Translations under genes and position numbers: made by a program | Source of the DNA: Siphonodentalium dalli | Taxonomy: Eukaryota; Mollusca; Scaphopoda; Gadilida; Siphonodentaliidae | DNA length: 64,000 bases | Assembly: GCA_032622095.1 (NCBI GenBank) | Contig: CP136067.1 | Coordinates: 180,702,556 to 180,766,555 of the forward strand | Direction of reading: 5' to 3' | Part shown: piece by piece, positions 10,836 through 21,440 of the stretch | Layout: each line of letters opens with the position of its first letter | Position numbering within the stretch: the stretch's first letter is position 1 | The notes under the pieces: generated by a model | Seen by the model: only the letters and a program-made list of their open reading frames with translations | Told to the model about the DNA's origin: nothing | Databases searched by the model: none

Positions 10836-11312
10836 TTAAAGGTACTCAACCCGATAAAACTCCTCTCAATTACTATTTCAATGGCTTCGGGGGTCAAAAA
10901 TATTTGATTCGAGTCGAGGAAGTCACCCATCAAAGCTCAGATTTGTTAGATATCGATTTTAGAAATCTATTATTTTTCATTATCGGGAATACTATCTGGC
11001 CCAGAACTCAGTCAAAATTGCGTTAAAATTACCACTTGATTTTATAGTTATTCATCCTGGTCTGTTTGAATAGATTTGGAGTACACATCCAGAGCAGATT
11101 ACGGCAGTTATTAGTACTCATCTCGAGAACATAACAAATTTGATAAATCAATATCTAATAACTCTGAGCTTTGTTTGATGGCTTCCTCGACTCGAATCAA
11201 ATATTTTTTACCCCCAAAGCCAAAGAAATAGTAATATAGGACCCTCTGATCGGATTGTTGTTGTTGGAATCTGTTGAGATGGGGACCCTCTTTACGGGTT
11301 GAGTACCTTTAA
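10836..11312. mobile_element. TTAA-flanked foldback MITE inside Pol relic
   Basis: It begins TTAAAGGTACTCAACCCG and ends CGGGTTGAGTACCTTTAA. Long inverted arms follow: GGCTTCGGGGGTCAAAAATA and GATTCGAGTCGAGGAAG on the left match inverted blocks at ~11186-11222 on the right. The arm sequence also resembles parts of 15420-15475 and 34200-34265. The element sits between two parts of the Pol relic. Bases 11313-11663 after it hold nothing I recognise. Confidence 0.75.
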
Positions 11313-11663
11313 AAATTCACAATAGAACGAGTTTTATCAGGCGTTTACTAAAACCGCAAAATATTGAGAGATTAGTGCAATTTTCTGAATTTTCGCATTA
11401 TTTCATCGCATAAAATCAATTAAAATACGACAAGCAACTGGAAATGTTTTTGAACATTCTAGAAGGGGTACATGTCCCTGATATATGTTTAAAATTTCTC
11501 GCATAAACTATGACAGATACCAAAGTTATAATTAGTTTTATAGACCCACCCTAAATCCCCCATAGTAAACGCATGCGACCGTAAAGCACATGGCTTGTTT
11601 GGATACTTTCTGGCCCAAAATGCAACAGTCAAAATGGTTATCTGTAAAATGGTCTATTCTCAA

Positions 11664-12060
11664 GTCCAGGTCTCGAGTTTGCATGCGATGTACTTTGTCG
11701 TGCCAAGCAAATTTTTATTTTTATTCGGGATAATATTATATTCTCGTCATTCAACATAGCACGTCTCATTTCTGATGAGCGCACAGACACCCTTCGATAT
11801 GTTCTTTTGGACACAACTGCAGATTCTAAATCACATAATGAATGTTCTGTTCGTGTTAATGGCTCTGTGCTTCAGGTGACTCAGATTCAGTACATATGAC
11901 ACTTGTTCTTCACCAACACCTAACTCCACAAACAATTACAGCAGCACTCAATTAATTAGTCCAGCATTCAGACACTCCAGGTGCACTGGTGAAATTGAAG
12001 ATCTTCACTGATCCCCACTTACCAGGTGTTCAGAATGCACAAGTCAACCACCGCGGGGGG
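11664..12060 (+). pseudogene. Retroelement Pol relic, continued
   Basis: An open stretch from ~11669 to a TGA at 11897 reads EFACDVLCRAKQ, IRDNI and RLISDERTDTLR. This resembles the integrase-core region that follows the zinc finger in Pol proteins. A frame change then leads to HSDTPGALVKLKIFTDP near 11967-12011, with a TDP motif typical of the same region. The frame runs into the duplicated G-rich block at 12018-12092. Only a fragment of the integrase core remains. The assignment rests on remembered family patterns and order with the preceding relic. Confidence 0.5.
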
Positions 12061-12571
12061 GGGGGGGGCTTTCGTCGGGTAATTGGGTATTAGGGTACGT
12101 TCATACACTGGCAAGTTTGCCCGGTATGGTTTGCAGGCATTTTGTCGTAGAAAACGATATGGTGCCAGAATATGAACGGAAACAAGCATACAAGATGCAT
12201 CTGTACCACAGCTAACTACATGCGAGGTAAAATCCCCGTAGTTCCACCTGTAGCCATGCTACCGGAATTTGCCTGCAAACAACATGCAATTATCTCACAA
12301 GAATCAATCATACAGATATTTGTAGGCAAATTATAGTAGCACCTTTACAAGTGGAACTACTTAAATTTTACTTCTCATATCGTTAGCTTTGGTAAAGATG
12401 AATGTCATGTGCATGTTTCCGTTCATATTCTGGCACCATGTGGTTTTCTATGACGAAATGCCCGCAAACACATACCGTGCAAACTTGCCAGCGTATGAAC
12501 GTACCCTTACCGGGTGTTCAGAATGCACAAGTCAACCACCGCGGGGGCTTTTATCGGGTAATTGGGTATTA
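12018..12571. repeat. Direct duplication flanking a MITE
   Basis: Bases 12018-12092 and 12507-12571 are near-identical direct copies (TTACCAGGTGTTCAGAATGC ... GGGTAATTGGGTATTA). They differ mainly in a G run of about 14 against 5. Each copy starts and ends with TTA, and the MITE at 12093-12506 sits exactly between them. Confidence 0.85.
12093..12506. mobile_element. PIF/Harbinger-like foldback MITE
   Basis: A 414-bp element with ends GGGTACGTTCATAC and GTATGAACGTACCC. The inverted arms are long: CTGGCAAGTTTGC, TTTTGTCGTAGAAAAC, GTGCCAGAATATGAACGGAA and ACTACGGGG-like blocks have inverted partners. TTA is present immediately outside each end. A GG-rich terminus with a 3-bp TTA duplication is the PIF/Harbinger signature. 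No transposase. Confidence 0.75.
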
Positions 12572-12812
12572 GACGACCACTGAATCTGTCCTGACATATA
12601 TTAGCTTTCAATCAAGTATTATCTCCCGTTAACAATTCATGTATTTTAAATATCATCTTATCAAAAGGAGAAAGTATACCGCCATCAAATAGTGTTATTC
12701 CTCTTGTGTTGTATTTCTGTTTGTAATTCGTTTCACCTAGTTGGTGAAGTTATTCTCTATTTTGAAAAAATATTATTTTAAAACGTGCTAGAATTTCCAT
12801 CTACGATAAACG

Positions 12813-12931
12813 ACTAATAATCACTCAGGCGAGACCGTTTCTTCATAAAGGTCGTCTGCTCCGCGATGGTTACTAATAATCACTCAGGCGAGACCGTTGC
12901 TTCATATAAGGGTCGTGACTCCGCGACGGTT
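12813..12931. repeat. 59-bp tandem repeat, 2 copies
   Basis: ACTAATAATCACTCAGGCGA is repeated 59 bases apart, followed in each copy by GAGACCGTT, TTCATA and CTCCGCGA blocks. Confidence 0.8.
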
Positions 12932-14811
12932 CTCCAGCCTCCCTCTAAGGAGCCAGCGATTATGATATATTTCTTGCGGCATTTTACCAATTGAATATAC
13001 CTTGAGCAACCAGCTCCTTTGGTCGCTCTGGAGCCACGGAATTTTCTTGAACCTCGCCAAGCTCGAGATCGACTTCGTGGAACTTTCCAGCACTTTTGTT
13101 CCATGTAAGTATTAGTCCGTGTTTCCATCCCACTTGAACTCTGTGCAATTTATGGCTTTTCAACAATGTTTAAAAAAAACCCAAAAATTTATTTCACAAC
13201 GCCTTCCATTTGTATATCCATTTTGTAGAGTCATTGTAGAGAAATTTATATCATGCGAAACGATGAGGAGCAATCCAGTGATGTGATCAGCAAAGCTATG
13301 AGCAACTTTTTCATAGCTCGCGAAACTACTAACAACTGTAGTTAGATAATACTCGATCTTTCGAACACCAAATGTCACTACTGACTTAATATCGTTCAAA
13401 TATTTATTGTATAAATGTATATATGTATTGTTAAAATGTGTTTTACATTATCTTGTGTCATCATCATGTTTACATGCATATAGTTCTCGCGAGCGTCTTT
13501 ATGCTAATACATCTATCTATCTATCTATCAACCCAGATTACAGAACAGAAAACCTTTCCCATATACGTTGAGTATTTTTCGAGTTATGTGCCTCCAAAAT
13601 TGGGAATTTATATAATTTCGGAGCCTCAATTTCTCAAAATTATTTCAAATCCATTTGTTATGGTCTTGTATTTTAAAAACTAAAGAAAAATGAAGGGATT
13701 CCTTGTTGTTTTAATAATTTCCTCTCTAGGTTGTGCACAAACTTGGATAAATTCACGTTCGAAATTTCCTTCTGACTCTCCTGCATCTATGCCTTGAACG
13801 TTCCTTGTTCCGACGTAAGAAGAGTCCGTACATCGGCCAACAAACTAGCTTGACTGGCTTTGCAAGATTCTTCGACCTGGGGTTTTATAAAAGCTTGAAC
13901 GTGAACAGTCTGTGGTTCCGACATTTTAACAGGCGATCGAACCTTAAGACCGTGTTCACAATATAATAGGCCCTATATATATTGCATAAAAACAGCAAAA
14001 AGCCTATGGAGATGGACACTGTTCTTGCCATTGAAGGCAATACAGTTTTCAACCAATAGTATACATGTACTTGTACCATTTTAGAATCGTAGGTTTTATT
14101 CAGCCATGACTGGTGAAAAGCTGCTAAGGCATTATCAACCTCACAAATCTTCTCATTGCTTGGTAAACCTGTCGTTATATGTCGATTTCAGTCATTGAGT
14201 AACCAGTCAATTTTGTATTTCTAATACTGGTGAGGGATGTGGTATATCATATATACCACAACAACCACCGCCATCACAACTCCACCTATGTGCAAAACAT
14301 TTCTCTCTGATGTGTAATCCCACCACTCCTCAAAGTTAATTCACATTTGTGTGCTACAACAGTATCAAACAATAGGAGTCTTATAGGACTAGAGTAAACA
14401 TATGAATACAGGTGTAAAATTATATGATTCAAGTGGTCATCACAGAATACTATGCAACAATCAAGATGCCCAGCGACCAAAGTCTCAACTGCTGTATTAT
14501 ATGTACTGGATTAACTGTAATATGGTCTACCACTCATTTACGAAGTATCTGTACCTTCATCACAACCTGAGCAAATACATGTATCTTGGTGAGATCATCT
14601 CTATAATCCATGGTATTGGATGCTCTCTGGAAAAAACAAGTGACTTGAAATTCTTTGAGTATTTAGCTTAGGTCATGCTTTTTAATGACTTTGTCAGCCA
14701 TGACCAAGACGCTCTTACGGAGTGAAGTTTATGACATCGTTTATCGGTACCATGTGACACCAACAACAGCCCATTCTAAATTGTATAAATATCAGAGTCG
14801 ATTAAAGGCAC
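12932..14811. other. No gene seen; ATCT microsatellite
   Basis: Five ATCT units lie at 13511-13529. Several frames of 60-90 codons occur here, but none shows a motif, a consistent codon pattern or a similar partner elsewhere in the window, so I do not call a gene. Confidence 0.4.
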
Positions 14812-15304
14812 GTTTGGCCTTAATTGTCGAAAATATTCATATTTGTTCCAAACACCGTAAACAGAAAAAACATTAAAACGCATACAGTTTCGTCCATATT
14901 TTCCATGACCATCGCGTAAACAGCATGTTATCATAAAGACCTACTATATTTTACCTAAGCAAGAGCCTGATTGTGTTACAGAAGAGAGCACAATGCTACT
15001 GGCTAATCACACCCAAATGGCACGAACGCTCTTTATTAGCTCCCTATCAGGAATTCACCAACAAAGAACGCTCTTTATGTTTACCATCATAATATAAACA
15101 AACGCCAGAAAAGTAACTTTTTATGCTTTTGTTTACATAACAATGGTCAAACATATGACAATAACATACTGTTTATGCGATATTTCTTATTTGTATACGG
15201 ACAAAGTCTGTCTATATTTTGATGTTCTTTCTGTTTGTGGCGGTTTATGACGTGTGGAAATATTTTCACAGAATACCCACCGCCAAGGCCAACCGTACCT
15301 TTAA
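14812..15304 (+). mobile_element. TTAAAGG-type MITE, copy 2
   Basis: It has TTAAAGGCACGTTTGGCC at the left and GGCCAACCGTACCTTTAA at the right, with TTAA at both edges. The interior is nearly collinear with 7957-8458 and only a few percent different by eye, suggesting recent spread. No coding frame. Confidence 0.8.
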
Positions 15305-15992
15305 TTGCCCAAAATAATGCTATAGTTAAATATAAAATTGCCCAAAACGTGTTGTCATTATTATTTTGACAATTATGTGTTCTCTGTATTTCGTAATCAA
15401 GATTATAAACACATTAGGATGCAGACCAAAAATTATTTGAGTCGAGTCGAGGAACCCACCCATCAAAGCCGGACCATGCTGGACCATGATCAAAATCCGA
15501 AATTTTCGGAGGACAATTGTAATCAGAAGCGTTCGTCCGTGTGTGTGCACATGGGCGTGCGTGTGTCATTCCAATTCCTTGTCCGGACGTTAACTCCAGT
15601 TCAAATTATCCAATCGAAACGAAACTTGGTATTCTGGGGGTCAAGTTCAATTTTGCTCGCGGTCCGATGAATTTTGAGTACTTAGAAAATAATTTCTTTA
15701 TATTTGGTAAAAAGTGTACTCATTTGAAAAGACGCATGCAGGTCGAATTTGATTTTGGTCATGGTCCAGCATGGTTCGGATATTTGTGAACATTAAATTC
15801 TTGGGGTCATAACGGGGGAATCGTTTTATGATTTCAGCTGTTTTTTTATTTCTCTGTGGGCATCTTCTGAGACACAGACGTTTCAAATGGTGATGAATTA
15901 TAGTATTTTAATCATATTTTATGGCATAGAGTGTTATCTATCAAGGCACTATAAAAAATTATAAGTGACTCGAAAATTAAGTGGGCCTTTAA
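15305..15992. repeat. Composite dispersed repeat ending in TTAA
   Basis: Three blocks are recognisable. Bases ~15304-15475 (TTGCCCAAAATAATGC..., GAGTCGAGTCGAGGAACCC) resemble 33943-34240. Bases 15471-15500 (GGACCATGCTGGACCATGAT) pair with an inverted partner at ~15755-15779. Bases 15878-15992 end AAGTGGGCCTTTAA and are the inverted equivalent of 52216-52345. The unit could be one TTAA-flanked element sharing its left TTAA with the preceding MITE, but the left TIR does not obviously match. Confidence 0.45.
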
Positions 15993-16004
15993 CTCCGAAC
16001 TGTT

Positions 16005-16405
16005 TTAACCCTTTACCCAACAAAACGGCAAAAAACGGCCAAATAAAGCTTCAACAACCTAAAATATCTTCGGTCTGTCTCAATAGAACCATACAAATAT
16101 GGATATCATTGGAACCGGCTCCTTGACCACATTGTGATAGTTACAGTTATGCCCTGTGCCAATGCATTTCTCTTATATATGCGAGTCGACCATAGGTCGC
16201 CTCGCATATATAAGAGAATGCATTGGCCTAAAAAAAATCTTTTTTTAACACATTTTACCATTTTTTCTTACATTCTTTAACAATTTTATAATTTTTAATG
16301 TGTTAAGCCAATGCATTCTCTTATATATGCGAGGCGACCTATGGTCGACTCGCATATATAAGAGAATGCATTGGCACAGGGCCAGTTTGTTGGGTAAAGG
16401 GTTAA
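16005..16405 (-). mobile_element. Double-hairpin MITE, TTAA shell, full copy
   Basis: The ends are TTAACCCTTTACCCAACA and TGTTGGGTAAAGGGTTAA. The left shell has an extra ~11-base duplication of the AACGGC block. The first hairpin carries an additional T in CATTTCTC, so its arms no longer pair perfectly; the second is canonical. Confidence 0.85.
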
Positions 16406-16886
16406 TCCACACACGAACAGCTGGATGTCAAATATGCATGAATAATCTCAAGCGGAACGCTCTACAATGGCCCAGTTCCGTTCCGGCGTTCTACCATTTA
16501 ATATAGAGACTGACAGATACATGTATAGTGAAGATGACGCACTTGACAGACTTTGCATTCATGCACCGCGTGTAAAAGTGGATTACGAAATTCATTTCCT
16601 CTTGCATTACGAGGCGTATATTGTGCATATATAGACGACAAATAATGCCAATTTGTAACATTCTTGATAAATATAGGATTAGAGATGAAGTGTTTTTATT
16701 CACGTGATGGCAAAATTACATAAGCATGTGCCGCAAAGTTACCCTCTAAGTCATATCAACAGACAGTTTATTGTGAGTATAATTCTAAAATATATTGATG
16801 CATGTACATATATATGTGTTCATTTGAATACTGTCAATACTGGGTGACTTATATAGGCCTATATGTATTGTCGAATAATATCTGTT
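16406..16886. other. No gene seen between two MITE copies
   Basis: About 480 bases of AT-rich sequence without a recognisable element or convincing coding frame. Confidence 0.4.
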
Positions 16887-17286
16887 TTAACCCTTTACCC
16901 AACAAACCGGCCAAAACCGGCCAAATAAAGCTTCAACAGCCTAAAATATCTTCGGTCTGTCTCAATAGAACCATACAAATATGGATATCATTGGAACCGG
17001 CTCCTTGACCACATTGTGATAGTTACAGTTATGCCCTGTGCCAATGCATTCTCTTATATATGCGAGTCGACCATAGGTCGCCTCGCATATATAAGAGAAT
17101 ACATTGGCCTAAAAAAAATCTTTTTTTAACACTTTTTACCATTTTTTCTTACATTCTTTAACAATTTTATAATTTTTAATGCATTAAGCCAATGCATTCT
17201 CTTATATATGCGAGGCGACCTATGGTCGACTCGCATATATAAGAGAATGCAGTGGCACAGGGCCCTTCTGTTGGGTAAAGGGTTAA
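16887..17286 (-). mobile_element. Double-hairpin MITE, TTAA shell, full copy
   Basis: The same structure as 3481-3870, with a duplicated CCGGCCAAAA block in the long shell. The outermost bases of each hairpin have single changes (AATACATTGG and GCAGTGGC). The TTAA duplication is intact. Confidence 0.85.
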
Positions 17287-17569
17287 ATTGATCTCATCTT
17301 TATGTGATATATATTTTGTAAATATAGAGCATGGCTATAGGAGTTGACTATATACGCGGGTATAGTGCCCGGTGGGTTGGTGGGTATATTTCACGACAAT
17401 AAGCAAGAATATCTTGGTTTATAGTTTAATACACCGAAACACATAGCATGTAAGTTTTATTTTGAATGCACGAAAACCCGAAACTGTGCCGCAATGTGAA
17501 TTCAACCGAATGTTGCCACTTCGCAAGTTGACGTCGCTCCTGTGAAAAGAGTGTTCTTAGTAATGTTAT

Positions 17570-17983
17570 AAAATCCCACTTAATTTTCGAATGCCCAGAT
17601 AATATTATACACAACATAATCTATATTATATACCATTTGGAAGAGGACCAAAAATATATATTTCACCAGAATACGGAATTAGGAGTGTCCACCAAGTAAT
17701 AGCGATTCTCAGATTCATTCCAAGACTTCCCCCGTTGTCAACCCAGAATGCATCAGAGATAGAGTTATTCCCCTTACATTGAGAATAATAGAATTTGCAG
17801 TACAGTCCGTATCAAAATTAAGCACAGAACACACATCGGTACCTTGACAAAAACAACAAGTTCCCAGTTTATTCGACCGGATCATTTGATAATACAAAGT
17901 TTTGAAGCTTCCTTTTTCAAATAATAAATATAATAGGGAACATGGTGTAAAATGTGATCTGGTGATCTAAGTGGGCCTTTAAT
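17570..17983. repeat. Dispersed repeat shared with 34308-34615
   Basis: Blocks TAATTTTCGAATGCCCA, TTGAGAATAATAGAATTTGC and ACCTTGACAAAAACAACA occur in the same order at 34308-34580. The right end AAGTGGGCCTTTAA equals the terminus seen at 15979-15992 and, inverted, at 52216. Upstream at ~17325-17404 is a degenerate relative of the hairpin at 18091-18237 (AGAGCATGGCT ... TTTCACGACAA). Confidence 0.5.
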
Positions 17984-18090
17984 TTCATTTGGACACGCCT
18001 TAGTAATTTGGTTACTAATTTTAATTTTGTTCTTATCGTTCAGTATTGCTCTTTGCATGAGAGTTTGGTATAGTATTGTGTGATACTATT

Positions 18091-18237
18091 TAATAAATAG
18101 AGCATGGCTTGGAGTGAAATACGCCGATATAGTGCATAGTGAGGCTGTGTAGTTCACGACGCGAAGCGGAGTGAACTACACAACCGCACTATGCACTATA
18201 TCGGCGTATTTCACGACAAGTCATGCTCTAATTATTA
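18091..18237. repeat. Long hairpin, ~60-bp arms
   Basis: The left arm AGAGCATGGCTTGGAGTGAA ... GTAGTTCAC pairs with GTGAACTAC ... TTCACGACAAGTCATGCTCT. The short loop reads GACGCGAAGCGGA. The outer TAATAA/ATTATTA bases also pair. The same hairpin lies at 29575-29720. Confidence 0.85.
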
Positions 18238-18265
18238 TATTGTATCGAACAAATGCAGAAATTAC

Positions 18266-18474
18266 AAACCTCATTATAATTTACTGAATGTAAGTCTCTT
18301 AAAACCTCATTATAATTTACTGAATGTAAGTCTCTCTAAACCTCATTAAAATTTACTGAATGTAAGTCTCTCTAAACATCATTATAATTTACTGAATGTA
18401 AGTCTCTCTAAACATCATTATAATTTACTGAATGTAAGTCTCTCTAAACCTCATTATAATTTACCTTTGTAATT
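18266..18474. repeat. 36-bp tandem repeat, ~5.8 copies
   Basis: The unit AAACCTCATTATAATTTACT plus GAATGTAAGTCTCTCT repeats with exact 36-base spacing (starts 18266, 18302, 18338, 18374, 18410, 18446). It occupies the position where copy 2 of family C has unrelated A-rich sequence. Confidence 0.9.
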
Positions 18475-18785
18475 TTGATTTAGCAGTAGGAAACTACTAT
18501 TTTCAACTTTTACTAAGTTCAGACAATTGATGTTCGCCTTACTGAAGATTTAATTTGGATCAGCGGCGAAATAACAAGTAGTTTCAGAACAAAGTTTGAT
18601 GTAGTGTTCGTTACTATTTTTAGTAGTCAAAACTACATATGCATAGTGCACGATGGGAGAGACTTGAAGGCGTAGTATACAACTACGACTAATAGAGTCG
18701 AGTAGCCAACCAATCGGAAAGCTTGATTTCAATAACAAAGTCACGTGAGATACAATATGAAACAGTATGTGTGATACTATATATT

Positions 18786-19275
18786 CAGTACCAGTCAGAA
18801 GAAGTGGATTATTGAGGCGCGCCTTTATTGTGATAATGAGCGCGCTTAATTTCGAAAAAGGCGCCATTATAGCGCAATACCATAAATCTGCGATTATTGC
18901 GATATTGAGCGCAAAAATATTGCGATATTAAGCGCGCAAAATTTTATACAGACACGATCGTGTTATATTTATATTAGATAAATACTGTGCATATAGTGTA
19001 CATAGCATTTACAACTATAAGTATATATACAAACCTAAAACATTGTCTCTGTTTATACAATAAACAATATAGAAGAAGCAATCATTTGTTTTAAATGTCA
19101 CAAATTGAGCGCGAGGTGTCGCAATATTAAGCGCGAAATATTGCGATATTAAGCGCAAAATATTTCAATAATAATCTCAAGCGGGGCGCTTATAAGCGTT
19201 TTCACTTGCAATATTGTTGCGATATTGTGCGTGAAAATAGCGCGCTTAATATACCACTTCTTTTGACTGGTACTG
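18786..19275. mobile_element. Tc1/mariner-like MITE
   Basis: The ends CAGTACCAGTCAGAAGAAGT and, inverted, ACTTCTTTTGACTGGTACTG form a 22-bp TIR with one mismatch. CAGTACCAGTCAAAAG-type termini are familiar from Tc1-like elements. The right side is followed by TA; the left neighbour is TT, so a TA duplication is only half visible. The interior is rich in GCGATATTAAGCGC words repeated in both orientations and has no transposase frame. Confidence 0.65.
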
Positions 19276-20589
19276 TACGTGTAGTAGTACGTATATACAA
19301 CAGTGTGCTAAATTTAGCACAGCAATTCTGGGTGAGGTGAAATATATTGCTCTATGTTGCCAATTTAATTAAAATAAATCAATCGTCAGTGACTCTATAA
19401 TAATAGTAATTAGCTACCGTGTAATACGGTTCATATAATTCGATATCAACTTATCGAATTGATAGACAGTTTGCTCGCAAGTATAATACAAACGTTCCTT
19501 GTGTTTGCAATATCAAGAACATACTAACATATAGAGGATCTCACATGAGTTTCTATTTTATACGGAATTTATCAACCGAGTTCACTAAATTCTATTTGAG
19601 CCGAGGTTTAGGGTGGATACACACATGCATGTAATGTCTGTATGTAAAATACATGTATTTTACATGGTCACACCAATCATTGATAGCATTAATCGCCTGC
19701 GCGCGATCGTTCCATTTCAACAGGCGAGACCGGTGAGTAGTATATATAAGCCAAAATCAAACTAACTGTTATCAAGAGATTTCAGGCCAGTCATAAACAT
19801 GTCTTTTTTCGTGGGTGCCGAAATGAATAAATCCTGTCTGATATATGTTGCTGTTTTTCACGAGTTTTAGTTCATTTCGAAAAGTGGATTTGGGTCTGTC
19901 GATTTTATACTTGATTTGTTTCTCGTCATTTCTTGGAAACAGGGTCATCCAAAATAAAAATAAATGTGTAGACTTTTGAAGCTATTTTAGGACGATTGTG
20001 ATACATGAGTGTTTAATGCCCCACACACTGACTCCCAATTTGATCTCGTCCAGCAGAACCCGAACGGCTTTCTGGCTCCACATTTTGGAAGTGCTATATT
20101 AATACACATGGCTATCAACTAACTCATACATGGTGAATTCCATGTTATAAAGTGATTTAGCCTAATCGGACAACGCCGAATCGAGTCAGGGTAAGGATAT
20201 GTGTTCCTCGACTATGCATGGCCTCAGTTCAAATTTTAACAATCCGATACGGTGCTCTCATGCCTTGAATACAGGCATTGGAACATTAAGACAGACAATA
20301 CCAGTTTGTTGAGATTGCTCGGATGATTTGAGGGCGAGCTCATGTGATAACTTTCAATTGGGATTTCTTTGCATATATCCATTACAGCGCCAAAAACATT
20401 AATGCAGGTACAACGTTGAAAGAAAAAGGAGTCACCCCCCCCCCCCATTTTAACCCAGAACTTACAGAGCAGTATATGTTTTTCAGGCCAAAGGATGAAC
20501 AAGTTCCTAACTGTCACCATTTTAGCCTGTACAGGCTTGAATTATCACATTTTGGACTATTTTTGTTTAAACATATTTTATTTGTTCAT
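19276..20589. other. No gene seen; two perfect palindromes
   Basis: GTGCTAAATTTAGCAC lies at 19305-19320. A 24-bp perfect palindrome at 19642-19665 is centred on ACATGT with flanking TAAAATA/TATTTTA. A run of 13 C lies near 20436. No motif-bearing reading frame was recognised. Confidence 0.4.
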
Positions 20590-21005
20590 AAATTAAATTA
20601 GTTTATGACAAAAGGGATTGGAGGACAAGTGCTAAATCACTTAGAATACCCTCCTCTCCCTAGTATGATACACTGACAAATTTTATGACACTAAAGACGA
20701 ACAAAACACAAGGTATATTATATACATACATATAATGAAAAATATAAGTAAATAAACAGAATGGCGATTGCGGAGGAGAATTGGAGGGTCGGTTTAATTA
20801 CAGTGGAGATATGGGATGAGTGTGAGTATGCTTCATCAACCCGTCGGTGATCATTCCCTTGCAACAAGTAAAAATACGATAGTACAGGCATAATTATATC
20901 AATTATTGAGTGCATAACTGGGATATATTGTACATAGGAAACAAGGTACAAACTTAGAATATTATATTATAAGTAGATTTGGTGTAGAATGACGTGGTCA
21001 AAGTG
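20590..21005 (-). other. Probable 3' untranslated region of the LINE
   Basis: This lies directly downstream (minus strand) of the LINE coding relic's stop. It is AT-rich and carries no coding frame. An AATAAA word on the minus strand occurs near 20580. No clear tail repeat or target duplication was found, so the 3' end is uncertain. Confidence 0.35.
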
Positions 21006-21440
21006 TTAGGTTCTCTCAAAACGGCCGGAATCTCTAATATACGAGTGTACAGCCTTAAAGATATCACTATTCTCAGTATAAGTAAGTTCGGGTTTCCCAT
21101 AAAGAAGTATGTCTACAGAGTTAATATTATGTTGCATAAGATTATTATTGAGTTTTTGCCGAGATTCCGCATAATGGTTACATTCAAAGAAAAAATGGTT
21201 AGCATTTTCATCCCGGAAGCCACACGAGCATGTTGCGGAATCTGAGATATGATTACGTAATTTATCGGATTGTAGGGCACTACATTTACATCGAAGTTGC
21301 GTGTGAATAATATTATAATAACGACTCCCATTTGTGAAATACAAAGGTGGCTTCAGTCTTGTCCCCGCGTAGTGCATATGTTTCAATTGCTTCTCGAATT
21401 CATCATGGGCAAGATTGCGAATAGTTAATTTAATGGAGTT
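21006..21440 (-). pseudogene. LINE C-terminal cysteine/histidine region
   Basis: It continues in the same frame after the nonsense codon: NSIKLTIRN, then the block CSCGFRDENANHFFFECNHY, a C-x-C ... H-x4-C arrangement typical of the end of these LINE proteins. SVDILLYGKPELTY and a final helix ending RFERT follow, then a stop at 21006. The fragment at 54060-54924 has the same blocks in the same order (FCFCGEFEIESAYHFFFHC, SIDILVYGSSEL), showing a related element there. Confidence 0.8.

Larger units (their letters stand above)
18091..18767 (+). repeat. Dispersed repeat family C, copy 1
   Basis: It contains a long hairpin (18091-18237), a 36-bp tandem array, and a ~280-base tail running from GGAAACTACTATTTTCAAC to GTCACGTGAGATACAATAT. 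The hairpin and tail recur at 29575-30345, with a different sequence between them. The 13-base word TGTGTGATACTAT lies on both sides (18077-18089 and 18768-18780), possibly a target duplication. Copy 1 has the uninterrupted site for the insertion seen at 30063-30266. Confidence 0.7.
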
